From positions 584,727-648,726 of the forward strand of contig JAAOMT010000741.1 of assembly GCA_016748015.1 (NCBI GenBank): a stretch of DNA of 64,000 bases. Reading direction: 5' to 3'. Made by a program: the position numbers and the translations under genes. Below, piece after piece: positions 10,341 to 21,367 of this stretch (the stretch's first letter is position 1; each line of letters opens with the position of its first letter). This DNA comes from Geosiphon pyriformis (lineage: Eukaryota > Glomeromycota > Glomeromycetes > Archaeosporales > Geosiphonaceae). Below the pieces are notes generated by a model, which searched no databases, was not told where the DNA came from, and was given only the letters and a program-made list of their open reading frames with translations.

Positions 10341-12060
10341 ATTAATATAGAGTTGATTCTAATCTATCAATCAAGTTATCTTTGGTTAAAATATTATTAA
10401 TTTTATCTTGATGTGTATTTCATATCTTTGAATTTGATAAATGAATAATCATTCTGATAAAAGTATTCTTAATGCTCAAAAAGACACAACACAGAAAATG
10501 ACGTTAGAAATTTCTGATTTACCAGTTTTCAATATCTTTAAGCTCATTAAAAATTTCATAATCTTAAAATTAAATCTTATTTTATAAGGTTTCAAAATAT
10601 TGAAATAATCAACCTAACAATGTTTAATTTTTTTTACCATGTTATAATATGATTTACATAATCTATTGTTATTTTATAAAATTATCATTTTATTTAAATT
10701 TAATTCAATATTTTTGCAATAATGAAAATAATAATAATAGCAATAATAACAATAACAACAACAATAATAATAATAATAATAATAATAATTTTTAAATCTT
10801 TTTTAAAAAAATTCATTTTTGTATTTAATAATGTTTTTTTATTGTTTTAACAAAATGTAGTTTTTTTACTGTTTATAAAATTATTATTTAAGTGAATTAT
10901 ATGTTTTTAATACATTAATAAATAATTATTTATTTTTGATTTGTGTTTTCAACTTATTTATATAAATATTTAAAACTTTGTTTACTATATTATAAATATT
11001 TAAAAAATAAGGTTTGTATTTGTATTTAAATTAATTAAGGTTTTTAAGCAAATTAATAACTAAATTAAAAATACATTTAATTTAAGTTTTCAAAAAAACA
11101 AACCAGATTTTAATGTTATAATTAAATTATTTTAATAAACAAAAAAATTATATTTTTTATTAAAATTATTAAAAAGTTTAGATTGTAAAATAATAAAAAA
11201 ATAACAGTTTTAACATAAAATATCAAATTACTAAATTAATATACTAAATTTTAGATGTAACAAAAAACTTAAAATATTACAATAAGTATTTTAGTTTTTA
11301 TTTTATTATATTAATCTTTATAATTAGATAATTTAATGACTTAATTAAGTAAGATTATATATATAAAAATATATTTTATTTTATTTTTAAATTAGTAACA
11401 ATTAATTAAAATTTATCATATTAAACAATACAACTAAATACTAATTTACATAAATTTTAACAAATATATTATTGCTATTATTATTTACATATAAAACAAG
11501 ATATAAAAATATAAAAAAAAAAAGCCAAAGATTTATTTTTTAGAAAAAAAACAGATTTCAAATAATAAGAAAAATTGTTTTTTAGCACTTTAAAAAAAAG
11601 AAAAAATAACTTTTTTATTGCTTTGGTTTTTTTGTTATTTAAAGTAAAAAGATTTGTTTTAAAAAAAATAGCTTGATTATTAAATTTTAATGTACTGTTT
11701 TAAAAAACTTTAAAAACAAAATGTATTTTTTTAATAATCAAAAACTGCTTTGTTTTTTTATTACTTAAGAAAAGTGTTTTACCCAAAGGTTATTTAGCTA
11801 TTTTTATAGTTGTAAGAGCTTTTTAGATAATATTACTGTTAAAAACCAAAGAAAAATAGAAGTTGCTTTTTTTTGAGAAAAAGAGTTTTTTTAATAATAT
11901 TAACAAATATATATAAATCTGTTTAATATAATAAATTTATAGCAAAAAATTATTTTTTATCAATATTTTAAATAAATGAAATTAATTTTAAATATTTTGG
12001 ATGCTTTTTAAATTACTATAATATCATCTATTTTTAAAAATATCTTGCTTTTTCATATTT
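10341..12060. repeat. Very AT-rich low-complexity block with (AAT)n
   Basis: About 1.7 kb composed almost only of A and T, with a trinucleotide array of ATA/AAT type at about 10727-10795. No ORF of note on either strand. Similar blocks flank the LINEs further on, so it may be an extremely decayed repeat, but no alignment by eye supports a family. Confidence 0.6.
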
Positions 12061-12308
12061 ACATTGTTATTTATGTAAATCCGGGCGTGCCTACAATACA
12101 TTAAGCGAAACATGAAATCACAATTTTCGCTGTTCAGGATATATGGGGCAATCTTTAACAATTAACTCCTTTATCGTTGTATTATTACCAATATCAATAA
12201 TTCGACAAGCGAACCAATAAACTCCATTTTCATAAGAAAAATAATATTATGCTTATATATATATTTTAATCAAAAAGTAAAGTTATTCTTGAAATGTTAG
12301 CACAAAAT
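12061..12308. other. Short non-AT-rich segment 3' of the transposase relic
   Basis: On the minus strand about 50 codons can be read between 12245 and 12105 (GVYWFACRII, then CPIYPEQRKL and a stop), exon-like in composition. It may be a tail of the degraded transposase or a separate fragment; no family recognised. Confidence 0.3.
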
Positions 12309-13620
12309 TCATCGAAAGACTAAACTTTGATAATGACAGCAAGAAGAAATAACGAGTGACAAATAATAAGGATTTTTGATCGTATTAGTCTTCAATAATT
12401 TGAATTCTTGGAATGGGCCGTTAGTGACTTCTTGTGCCTTAACCACGCCAGGCTGAGAATAAGTAAAAAGAAAATGCTGAAACTTTTGCATGCCAGGCAA
12501 CTTCTTGAAATGGATTTCCAAACTACTCAGAATATCATTATATTGATAGCCCTCGCTACCATTATAACACCGAGCTTTATTTAGTCCAGTAATGCTAGAT
12601 CTTTTCACCACACCTACAATGTGATCAATAAAATATATTCTGGTTTTGCGATAGAGTTTTTTGATCAGACCAAAGCTACCATCACACTTGAATTTAGTAT
12701 GGCCCGGAACCATGAAGTTCAATTCAATACTTTCATAATAACCAGCAATTATCAGGTACAGGTAAAACCAAAGAGTGGTATTGTTTTTGTTTTGTCCACC
12801 TGCATTGTCGCAAGTGATTTTTAAATGTTATTCAATTTCTTAATCACATCAAAGAGTACCCTTGAGACCTTTTCCAAGCAGTTCATTCTCATCCAGCACA
12901 TAATTAATTTGCTCACGCACCGCTTCATCTTGGATCCCAAACAAATGCACTTTGCGAGCACTATGATAATACACCTTACCGATTTGTTGATCTGAATGGG
13001 GCACATGGACATTTTGCGCTCAATCATAACTGTAATGAGCAGTAGCATCAACGCTGCAATATCGAATTTTATTATTTGTAAGTGAGTGTTGATTGACGAG
13101 TTTTCTGTTCTGCCAACTTAGTATTTTTGTTATAATAGTTTCGCTCCAGCTTAGCCTTGGCTAGATGTTCTTTGTATCTCTTTAATAAGTCTTCCTCTTT
13201 GCGAGCTTTGAGTTGCAAGTCATTTTTCAAACACTGACAAGTGTCGCATAAATCGGTCCTCGGACTCATAATTTGAATTCGTGGAGTCAGTTGATGCCAT
13301 AATTTGCAAAAAGCAACATACTTGATGGCACACAATTTACTATCTTCTTCTAAACCGGCCAAAAGGTCACGGTGAACGGACCTATAACTCATTTCCGCCG
13401 GTAGAAAGATAACCGATTGGGTTCTTTTATTAACGCGAGCCCTATTCTTGAGACGCCGACTAGCACTTACGGATCCACCATCCACGGCCTTGAGTTGGGC
13501 CATCAAGAAAATATCTTTTTCAGACTTGGAAAGCGCTTGAAAAGCCTCACGCATCTCGGCAAACGCTTCCTTGGGAACTTTAGTTGAGCAGCCGCAGCAA
13601 CAGCCTTATTTTTATATAGG
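12309..13620 (-). pseudogene. Degraded DDE-type transposase
   Basis: Reading minus from about 13612: a Cys-rich start (CCCGCSTKVPKEAF), then MSYRSVHRDLLAGLEED, FCKLWHQLTPRIQIMSPRTD with DLCDTCQ (a CxxC pair), a Lys/Glu-rich helix, a segment with ATAHYSYD and AQNVHVPHSDQQIGKVYY, DNAGGQNKNNT with a likely catalytic Asp, and NFMVPGHTKFKCDGSFGLIK. This order matches a family of transposase-like proteins abundant in cnidarians, lancelets and glomeromycete fungi, known to me only as uncharacterised. It is broken: a frameshift near 13050-13072, a TGA in place of an aromatic codon after HYSYD near 13020, and another frame change near 12830. An AATAAG acceptor near 13613 suggests a lost upstream exon. 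No terminal inverted repeats were recognised. Confidence 0.65.
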
Positions 13621-13758
13621 AATAGCCCTATATATTCATTTTGCTTTTAAGTGTAGCTATCATATATTTTAATTACAATTTATATTTACAGCTTCGCTCC
13701 CCGAACCAAACTCGGCAACAAAGAATGACCAATCTCTCTGTATCAGCCTTCCAGCCAA

Positions 13759-15994
13759 CTATTTGACCTTCTTCCTGACTGGTGTGTTGACGATATGGCC
13801 AAAACAACCTCCGACCTTTCCACTCTCTAGTGCCTCATCCTCCTCGCCCTCTTCAGTCCGCCGTTTGCGATGGGCCCTAGAGTGTAAGAGCGCTACGTCG
13901 TTGGCGTGATCGCAGATTAGCTTGAGAGTTTGCTGAGAGAAATGGAGAAAGTTAAGTAGCCGAACATCGTACTGCATAGTTAAATATTAAAGAGAAAAAT
14001 CAGTGAAATACCTTGACATTCAACATGAGCACGTAGAAGGCTTCAAGAGTGGCAAGCATCCTGACGGTGGCTGGCAGCTTTGTTGTCGCAAGCCGGCCGA
14101 ATCGACAGAGGTTCGTGGCCCGGCAGTCCATCCCGAACGTATAATGGACCCAGCCTTATACCCCCCCAAAAAAGGTATTATTTCCTTATTTAAAGGGAAG
14201 ACAAAAAATGTACTATATAACGACTGTTTTCTGCATACCCCACGATTGGACGCCGAGCACGAAGGTCCGATGCAGCTCGTCGTCTGGTGCGTTATTGTTC
14301 GAAGCAAAAAACCTGTGCAGAATATCGCGCATAGTGATAGCCAGGTCGACGTGATCTTCAAAAACCTTTTTCCGGTGTGCCTCTGGAAGACCGCCTGATC
14401 TGAGACCAACAATTGCCTCGAGCTTGTCATTGCTGTGTTTGAGCGAGCCCCGAAAGTCACATTTTTGACCGACCCGTGCACGGAGAACGATGGAGCGACC
14501 TTGGTTACGACGAGCCGCAGATGCCCAACAACATATATCTCCACTAAGAAAAAAAAAGATTTCAATAACAGTAATTTGTGCTTTTATTTTCATAAAGACT
14601 TAAGTCAGATCCTTAAAACTCACACGTCCATTTTCAACTCGGATCTGTCAAGGAACCGTTTCATCAGCATGTTAGGAAAAGAGTTGTCAAATCCCGCCTC
14701 TGAGACCGGCAGATCCACGTCCCCGAGGTTTTCCGCACTGATGGTGAATGTCGTATATTAAAGTTTCAGTAGAACATATATTTATCAACGGTAGATACAT
14801 TGCTTCAACTTACTATGTCATGATTGTGAGCATCAAGGTATTGATTTCGCGTCTGTCGTCTGCGGTGAGTGCGATGCCGTACTCTTTCGCAATGGATTCC
14901 GGCATGAGACGATTAAACGCTAGAGTTGGGTTGTTGCCGTCATTGACAATCTGATAAAAAGCATAAGAGAGGGAGGGAATAAGCCAAGGTTCGTCCAAAT
15001 CTCTCTCCGCATGAAATGAAGTTCGAGGTTACCTTGTGAACTTCGTCAAAAAATCGACACACGGCGTCGGATACTTCGGCATGCGACAACCTGACGTCTT
15101 GATGGAAACTCTTTACCATCTCCGCCCAATCCTCAGCAGAAAACAGAGCCTTCGTCTCTGGATGGTCACCGGTGAGATCTAGTATCCCCCAGTAAGCCGG
15201 GCTTCAAAATTTTTTGCAATTAATACAATTAATGTTGATATCGAAGATCGGATCAGCATGACTTACTCTGAGCATTTTTGAGATTCTGGGATCGTCTCGA
15301 CGTATTTCGCTAATATCTCTTGAACTTTAGTCCCACTCGAGAGAATCCAATATTTAGTGTGAGTTGTGGTGTCTTGATTCTCAAGTCTTTCCATAAACGT
15401 GTGGTCGACTTTGTTTCCCATCATCATTGAGGCACCACGGTCTTCTTCTAACGAAACCGCGCAATCTTCATTCTCACGGTTCTTCTCGTCCAACTCACCT
15501 TCATTGGCGTCTTCCTCAGTCGATCTGTCGTTATCGTCTTCATCGATGAGTTGATTGATAATACGCTTGTTCGCATGAAACCCCTAATATTATAATAGTA
15601 TTAGTAAACTATTGTAAAGGATTTTTACATCTAACTTCTAGGTTACCTTTAGTTCTTCAATAGTACACGCTGAAGTATGCTTCATTCTTAATGCTGTCTT
15701 GTGTTCCTCTGCTTCGGCTTTGCATCGTAGCTTATTCTTGAACTGCGACACTTCGACGGCGGAGAAACCTTTGTCATATGCATTCAATATTTTTGTCATC
15801 CTTTTTTTAGCATTTTTGTTGATGCTGTCACTTTTCTCATAGCTCCGGAGCGCGGTATAGATGTCGTCTTTAACACAGTCGAGCATATCGATATATAGTT
15901 CCCGCTTTGATGCTATATATTCCAGTATCGAGATGATTGACCAGTCGCTATATTTCACACTGTTCAGATAATCAAACACGATATCTCGAAACAT
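13759..15994 (-). CDS. Eight-exon gene, unrecognised family (glomeromycete-type)
   Basis: Eight exons join in phase: 15994-15647, 15583-15267, 15201-15033, 15004-14814, 14737-14624, 14543-14239, 14154-14012 and 13971-13759, giving about 599 aa. I know no named function. Residues 1-115 are helical and charged; the next stretch is acidic (DEDDNDRSTEEDANEGE). The C-terminal third has VGQKCDFRG, KLEAIVGLRSGGLPEA, RKKVFEDHVDLAITMRDIL, FVLGVQSWGW and LATLEAFYVLMLNVK, a layout I associate with repeated lineage-specific families in Rhizophagus-like genomes and possibly with a PD-(D/E)XK nuclease fold (speculative). The tail is basic (AHRKRR, VRKKVK). The join between exons 3 and 4 needs an intron of only 28 bp or a frameshift in a GA run near 15003-15009, so the copy may be damaged. 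GC content is higher than in the flanks. Confidence 0.7.
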
Positions 15995-16094
15995 CTTAAA
16001 GGAGAAAATTAAGTTTGTAAGCCATTTTAACACGTATAGAAAACCAAGCGAAAGAAGCACAAGGTTGAGTCAACTTGCGTAACTGGAAAAACAA

Positions 16095-16344
16095 CATGCA
16101 GGTAACAGGCCTTCAGCACGTATGCTCAAGGACGTTCCCTGGAGATTGCTCCCAAGCATCTGACACAGGACGTAATGGCCATATGCCAGTAGATACGCGT
16201 AACACACCCTGGACACTGGCATGCAAGTAACAGGCCTTCAGCACGTATGCTCAAGGACGTTCCATGGAGACCAGCGCCAAACATCTAACGCAGGACGTAA
16301 TGGCCGTACGCCAGTAGGGATGCGCGTGACTGGTAGCAGGCAAA
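16095..16344. repeat. Tandem repeat, two copies of a 125-bp unit
   Basis: Unit 1 starts at 16095 and unit 2 at 16220, each opening CATGCA(G/A)GTAACAGGCC and sharing CTTCAGCACGTATGCTCAAG, CAGGACGTAATGGCC and GCCAGTAG. Copies differ at roughly a tenth of positions. The unit is GC-richer than its surroundings and noncoding. It lies about 100 bp upstream of the eight-exon gene start. Confidence 0.9.
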
Positions 16345-16511
16345 TAAATCATAGTATGTACTTTCCTTGAAAATTACAGACGCGATGGTTCAGTTACTTA
16401 AGAGATTTGACATTGTTTTTGTTAAAATTTTTCAAACCACGGGTGACGTCACAAAGTCACTTAAACGATTATCTAATCATTTATATTTTAAGCTTGCAGC
16501 CTGTTTTGTGA
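16345..16511. other. Short spacer between tandem repeat and MITE
   Basis: Unique-looking sequence with no ORF; possibly part of the original CTR upstream region. Confidence 0.4.
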
Positions 16512-16519
16512 CTCCTGAT

Positions 16520-16935
16520 TAGTGATTCTAACCGGTTAAAATTTTTGTAACCGGTTAACTGATTAAATTAAATGGTTAAAACTGGTTAACCGATTTGATT
16601 AATTTCCCTAATTGTAATTGGCTAAATAATAAATATATAATATAAAACGTAATATGTTAATTTTATTTAGGATATACCGCAAAAAATTTTGAATTTTGTT
16701 TAAGAAAAAGAATATCAGAAAAAGTTGTTGAACTAAGTCGGTTACGTTTTTCAGTTAAAGTATTTCCAGCTTAGCTTAAGAACTTCAAAGACTGGCTGTT
16801 CTTTTTGCGGGTCATGAAAAAAAAAATTCCATATGATGATCACGATGAATAATTTTTAATCTATTTCTAAATATGCCAACCGTTAAAACTTTTTAAATGG
16901 TTAACCGGTTAAGCCTTAATCGGTTAGGAACACTA
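16520..16935. mobile_element. hAT-type MITE with 8-bp target duplication
   Basis: A 416-bp noncoding element starts TAGTGATTCTAACCGG and its other end, on the opposite strand, reads TAGTGTTCCTAACCGATT, giving imperfect terminal inverted repeats. It is flanked on both sides by the identical octamer CTCCTGAT (16512-16519 and 16936-16943). An 8-bp duplication and AGTG-like ends are hallmarks of the hAT superfamily. Subterminal regions are rich in AACCGGTTAA palindromes, also typical of hAT transposase-binding regions. No transposase is encoded, so it must have been mobilised in trans. It lies immediately upstream of the copper transporter gene. Confidence 0.88.
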
Positions 16936-16943
16936 CTCCTGAT

Positions 16944-17030
16944 ACGAGTATTTAAATCCAAATCGGGACACTTTTATTGGAGTTTTATTTTCTTACAGAA
17001 TAAAGAGAGAAACTTTGAAATTTTACAAAT
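16944..17030 (+). promoter_or_regulatory. Putative CTR core promoter and 5' leader
   Basis: Only 87 bp separate the MITE target duplication from the ATG. The stretch contains a TATA-like TATTTAAAT at about 16949-16957 and a pyrimidine/A-rich leader. Any copper- or iron-responsive elements further upstream have been displaced by the MITE insertion. Function is inferred from position. Confidence 0.4.
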
Positions 17031-17830
17031 ATGAGCCACCATGGACATGATAGTTCAGATGCCCATGAAACTGCCCCACGTCGTTGTATGATGAATGTAA
17101 AGCAAAGGACTTTTATCATATTCTTTTACTTTGCTTATAATAGTAATGTTTTGAAGCAATTCATAAAAAATGGTTCACCTTTACTATAAAATTTTGACTT
17201 TAACAAATCTCAAATCTTCTCTTTTAATCTTCCAAGATGCTATTCAACTGGCAACGCGAAAATCTATGCATCGTATTTAAATGGTGGCGTGTTGATTCTT
17301 TATTCACTCTTCTGATAGCTTGTTTGCTCGTTGCGTTGTTGACAGCCTCGTATGAAGCTCTTCGCGAAGCTTCTCGTAAATACGAACAACGAATCTACGA
17401 GGGTGAATTATACCGGCTACGTGATCATGTTAGTGCTGGTCCACTGCATAGTTCGCGAAATAGTTTAGAGGATGATGGTGATTTAGGCGCTAATATTTAC
17501 GTGAAAGATGATGTACCTCTATTAGGTGCTATTTCAACTGTGAAGTATGTATGATTCAATTTTGGGTTCGTTTGAGATATTCGATTTTATCTAATACTGT
17601 ATTAATTATTATTCCAATCTGAAAGATTAACTCGTCGCCAACAAATGACACGTTCATTTCTTTATGCCCTCCAAGTCTTTATTTCAATGTTTGTGATGCT
17701 TATTTTTATGACTTACAATGGCTTTTTGATGATAAGTGTTGTGATCGGGGCCGGTGTTGGCTATTATATATTTGCCGCGCGTATCCTTTCGCTAAACACT
17801 TCATCCACGAAAAGTGCCGCTTGCCATTAA
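17031..17830 (+). CDS. Ctr-family high-affinity copper transporter
   Basis: Plasma- or vacuolar-membrane Cu(I) importer working as a trimer. Three exons, 17031-17096, 17237-17544 and 17626-17830, join in phase to 192 aa. The short His/Met N terminus (MSHHGHD) leads to MMN/MLFNW, which the first intron splits between MMN and MLF. TM1 is [19 protein letters not shown]; a cytosolic loop of about 70 aa follows; TM2 carries the MxxxM signature in [12 protein letters not shown]3 carries GAGVG, the GxxxG-type packing motif. A Cys-His pair near the C terminus (AACH) is the usual metal-binding tail. All hallmark residues are present, and length fits Ctr proteins with short N termini. The convergent PPR gene ends 438 bp downstream. 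Confidence 0.95.
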
Positions 17831-18268
17831 ACGACAATCTACATTGGTCATCTGATTAACACAGTCTCCTAGCTATGTTAGGCGAGCTTCGTAGTACTAT
17901 TAATCGTTTTGACCTTGCAATCACTTATGTTGTTAAACCTAATAAAGAATAATTAAATTGGTCCAACTTTGTGGAATATTTCATTGATTTGTTATGTGGC
18001 TGCTCTTAGTATCTATTCGAATTCTTCTAAAGAAACGGGGATTCATTTGAAAATGTTTCAAATAGTTTGATAAATTTTTTATTCGAAAACTTCCCATTAT
18101 GCTTGAATTCTATTTAATTAAAATTAGTCACTCGGCTACGTAAAATCAGTGCAGCGAAAAACCTCGGGGCACATTTCATTTTTCAACCTGTGTGGTCAAA
18201 ACTCCAAGTTTTTGGTTTAATCCCCATATCTTCAAGAACCAAAGTTTTGATTCTTCAATAATAACATC
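17831..18268. other. Convergent intergenic region
   Basis: 438 bp holding the 3' flanks of the copper transporter (plus) and the PPR gene (minus). AATAAAG at about 17940 could be a poly(A) signal for the transporter. Nothing else seen. Confidence 0.5.
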
Positions 18269-20381
18269 CTAATCAATCTCCAAACTTTGAATTCCTGCTC
18301 GAAGCCTCTCAGTTTCTGGATCTAGTTCAAGCCCTGGAGTTCCTACATTTCTTCGAGAATCAAAAGAATTGTCAAGCATCTCTAACAACTGGTGTTTTGA
18401 TCCTTTCCCTCCTTTTTTGACATACTGGCGAAGGTTTTGTGGAATATCAAAACCAAGGGTTTCCATCTCCTCTAAAGCAATTTTGGCTCTGGGATCCCGC
18501 ATGTAGGCACATTTTCGTATGATCATTTCGTATACAACTTTATCTGGTACAATATTGCGCGATTTCATTTCTTCAAGATAAGCGAATGCTTCCTCATAAT
18601 CCACATTACTGCATGCCAGTTCGATCAAATAGTTATATATTTTTTTGGTAGGCTCGAGACCTCTTCTACGTAATTCTTCTACTAATTGGTGAGCTACAGA
18701 GTGATGTTTTATAGCTACACATATATCTAGTAGTGTCTCGAATGTTTCTTCATTTGGCTCAACCCCAAGTTTTTCAGCTTGATTGTAAGTTTCCACAGCA
18801 CGAACTATGTCAGGTTCGCGACTTCCCGTTTCTGGATTCACCCCAACAAAACCGCAAGAAAAGATTACTACATTCAACGCTGTGACATCAATTTTTTTTC
18901 CATTTTTGTGGAGCTCCTCGAGAATAAAATAAGCCTCATCAACTTTGGCAGCATCTTCTCTGATAGCTAAACAAAGTGGCCAAGCTGTTTTAATGGTCTT
19001 TTTGACACCTTGAATATTAACAAGCTCCAATACATTAAATGCACGTTTAAGATCCCCTCCAGTGACATATGCTTCTAAAAGTCCGGCCCAATGATACTCT
19101 TCAAGCTTAGCTTTTTGCGCCAAAAGATGTTTAATTGCTGCTATAGCAATTTCAGGCTTCCCTAATCTGGCCCCTGAATTAATAATATCGGTGCAAATTC
19201 CTTGATCAAGGTTAAGCTTTAATTCATCCACCGCCTTTTTCCAGCAATAGTCGATACCTTCAGGCTGATAAAAAGAAAACCAGGAAGTCAGCCAGTCATG
19301 AACCCCGCAACACAAATTGGATCATAATAAATCAAAACACTTACAAAATGAAAGAATGCAAAATCTCTTAATAAATGGATATATAACATGGGGTATACAA
19401 TTCGATGATGAGTCTCGGCTTTCTTTAACCATTCTAAAGCTTCATCGCATTCGGCTTGATCAGCTATCAATTTAATAAGCTTTTCGAAAGATACCATACT
19501 TGGAATATCGGATTTTTTGATCATTTCATTCATAAAATCGATAGCATGTTCGGCTTCTTCCTGAGCAACCAATCCATCGATATAAAATTCATATGTCTTT
19601 GGTGTTGGTGTCAAATTATATTTTTCCAAAAGGCTCATTGCATATTCTCTGTAGCAACTCGTCGCAGAATGCACAGAGGCCTGAAACGGGGTAGTTCAAA
19701 GTAAATTCTGTGGTTGCTTAATTAAAACCATTTTCTTTTTAGCTTACCTTCAGAAGGGAGTGACAAATATCCAAATCTGGTTCAATTCCGACGCCTATCA
19801 TTTCATGGACCAGCTCAAGACATTCTTCAAATAAACTCAAGGGCTGGTAAAGAGCCAGCAACGCTTTATATGTTTCTAAATTTGGTTTTATTCCTTTATC
19901 ACTCATTATGGTACAGGTGTTGTACGCTCGTCCAACGTTAAGCCAATGTGCGGATTTGATAAGTTCTTTATTGAGTTCATAAAGAACTTTATTTTCATCG
20001 TTAGGTGAGGGGTTATCGGAAATGTTAGGGCTTGATTCTAAACTTTGAAAGGCTTCAACGGGAGTGAGAGGTGGATTTTGTGAAAGTTGAGGCTCGACAA
20101 GAGGCGAAATATTAGCCACAGAAGACACGGCTTCCACATGAGAATGTCGTTTATGTACTGCAATGCCAAAAAAAAAAGCTCAGAGGTAAGTATCCAGAGA
20201 AAAATATAACCATATAAAGACAATTTGATAAAACATGATCCTTGCCATGAGTAAACCATGTTGAGCTAAACCTTTCGGAAGGCCTTAAAGGTGTAACAAA
20301 AAATTTGTGATTTAATTGAGCGTTTTGCCTGAGCAAAATCTCGAAAAGTGGTTTAGTAGTTCGGGCAATTCGTATCGACAT
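18269..20381 (-). CDS. Pentatricopeptide repeat (PPR) protein, probably mitochondrial
   Basis: RNA-binding helical-repeat protein. Exon 2 (20157-19748), exon 3 (19680-19345) and exon 4 (19264-18269) join in phase. Exon 1 starts at the ATG at 20381; its donor is uncertain (near 20235-20280, needs phase 1). Total is near 625 aa. The N terminus (MSIRIARTTKPLFEILLRQN) is basic and lacks acids, like a mitochondrial presequence. Repeat units are visible in GIKPNLETYKALLALY, GIEPDLDICHSLLK, GVEPNEETFETLLDIC, GLEPTKKIYNYLIELA and NIVPDKVVYEMIIRKC, spaced about 35 aa. Fungal PPR proteins usually act in organellar RNA stability, processing or translation; the exact orthologue is not clear. It is divergently transcribed from the phosphatase gene. 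Confidence 0.88.
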
Positions 20382-21367
20382 TCTTTGTTGGTGGCAATGG
20401 GGGCACTGGAGAGTGTTGATTCAACAATTTTTTTTAGATTATGGTCAATGACTCATAATTGTGTGACCCTGTTTTCGATAATCGAAAGCGGGTAGATTTT
20501 AACCAGTAATACAAAATTCGGAACCTAAAAATATTAATGAAATCATTCTCTCGAAAATACAATAAATGCTACTTTTACAATGTAAACGAACGTTGAATTT
20601 TAATAAAAGTTTTCATACATTTAAATAATTTTTTTTTTCTCCAAATTAAGATAGAAATTTTTTTTAATGTTTAATATCGTTTGATAAAAATGAGTACAAT
20701 TTCAAAATAAAATATTTTAAATGATAAAAATTAATTTTCTTAATTTTCTTAATTTTTAAAAACTAAATAATTCTGCAAATTTTTTATATAATACAAATAA
20801 GTATTATTTTTAAACATAAATTAAGGATCTGATAATTTTTACATCTCTGTGATCAATAAATGGCACTGCAGCTGATTGTAACTTTCATAGAAAAGTATAA
20901 TAACTAATTTTAATTTTAAATATCTTTTTTAAAGTTTGTAACAATTTTTATCCAAAATATGTAAATATGAGATCTTCAAAAATTTTTGGCTTTTTCTATG
21001 AAATAACGGGTTTTTAGTCTAAATTATCCCCGATTTTTATTGCTAAAATCTAAACTGGGTCACATTACCATCACCTCACAATGTGTAACACAGAGAGACA
21101 AATCAGAGTGTATTTTTCTTTGGTCTCCTCGCTTTTTGCCCAACGAAAAATTGTAATAAAGCTTACATTTCAAAAAGCGTTTTTCATCAATAACCGTCTC
21201 GTTCCTTTTACTTACACTTAAGTTCTCCTTTGTCTATGTAACCGGGTGAAAAACTTTTTACCGGGCAAATATTTTAAAAAACGTTAAATTTTGTAGTTTT
21301 AGACCACCATCTTAAGGAAAGATTTAGGGCAAAGTCTATTTGTAAAAAAGATTGAGATAGACTTATC
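20382..21367. promoter_or_regulatory. Divergent intergenic region (PPR / PPS1-like)
   Basis: 986 bp between two genes pointing away from each other, so promoters for both should lie here. AT-rich with T and A runs in 20620-20960 and a more mixed 350 bp before the phosphatase ATG. No specific binding site is claimed. Confidence 0.5.

Noticed and set aside
13759-13977. Stand-alone small basic protein on the minus strand
   Set aside because: A CAG acceptor at 13972 in the right phase makes it the last exon of the eight-exon gene.
14003-14398. Plus-strand 131-codon ORF
   Set aside because: It is the antisense shadow of exons 6-7 of the minus-strand eight-exon gene, which has matching splice sites and phases.
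16520-16935. AACCGGTTAA palindromes as a stand-alone transcription factor operator array
   Set aside because: They are confined to the MITE and symmetric about its ends, so they belong to the transposon.
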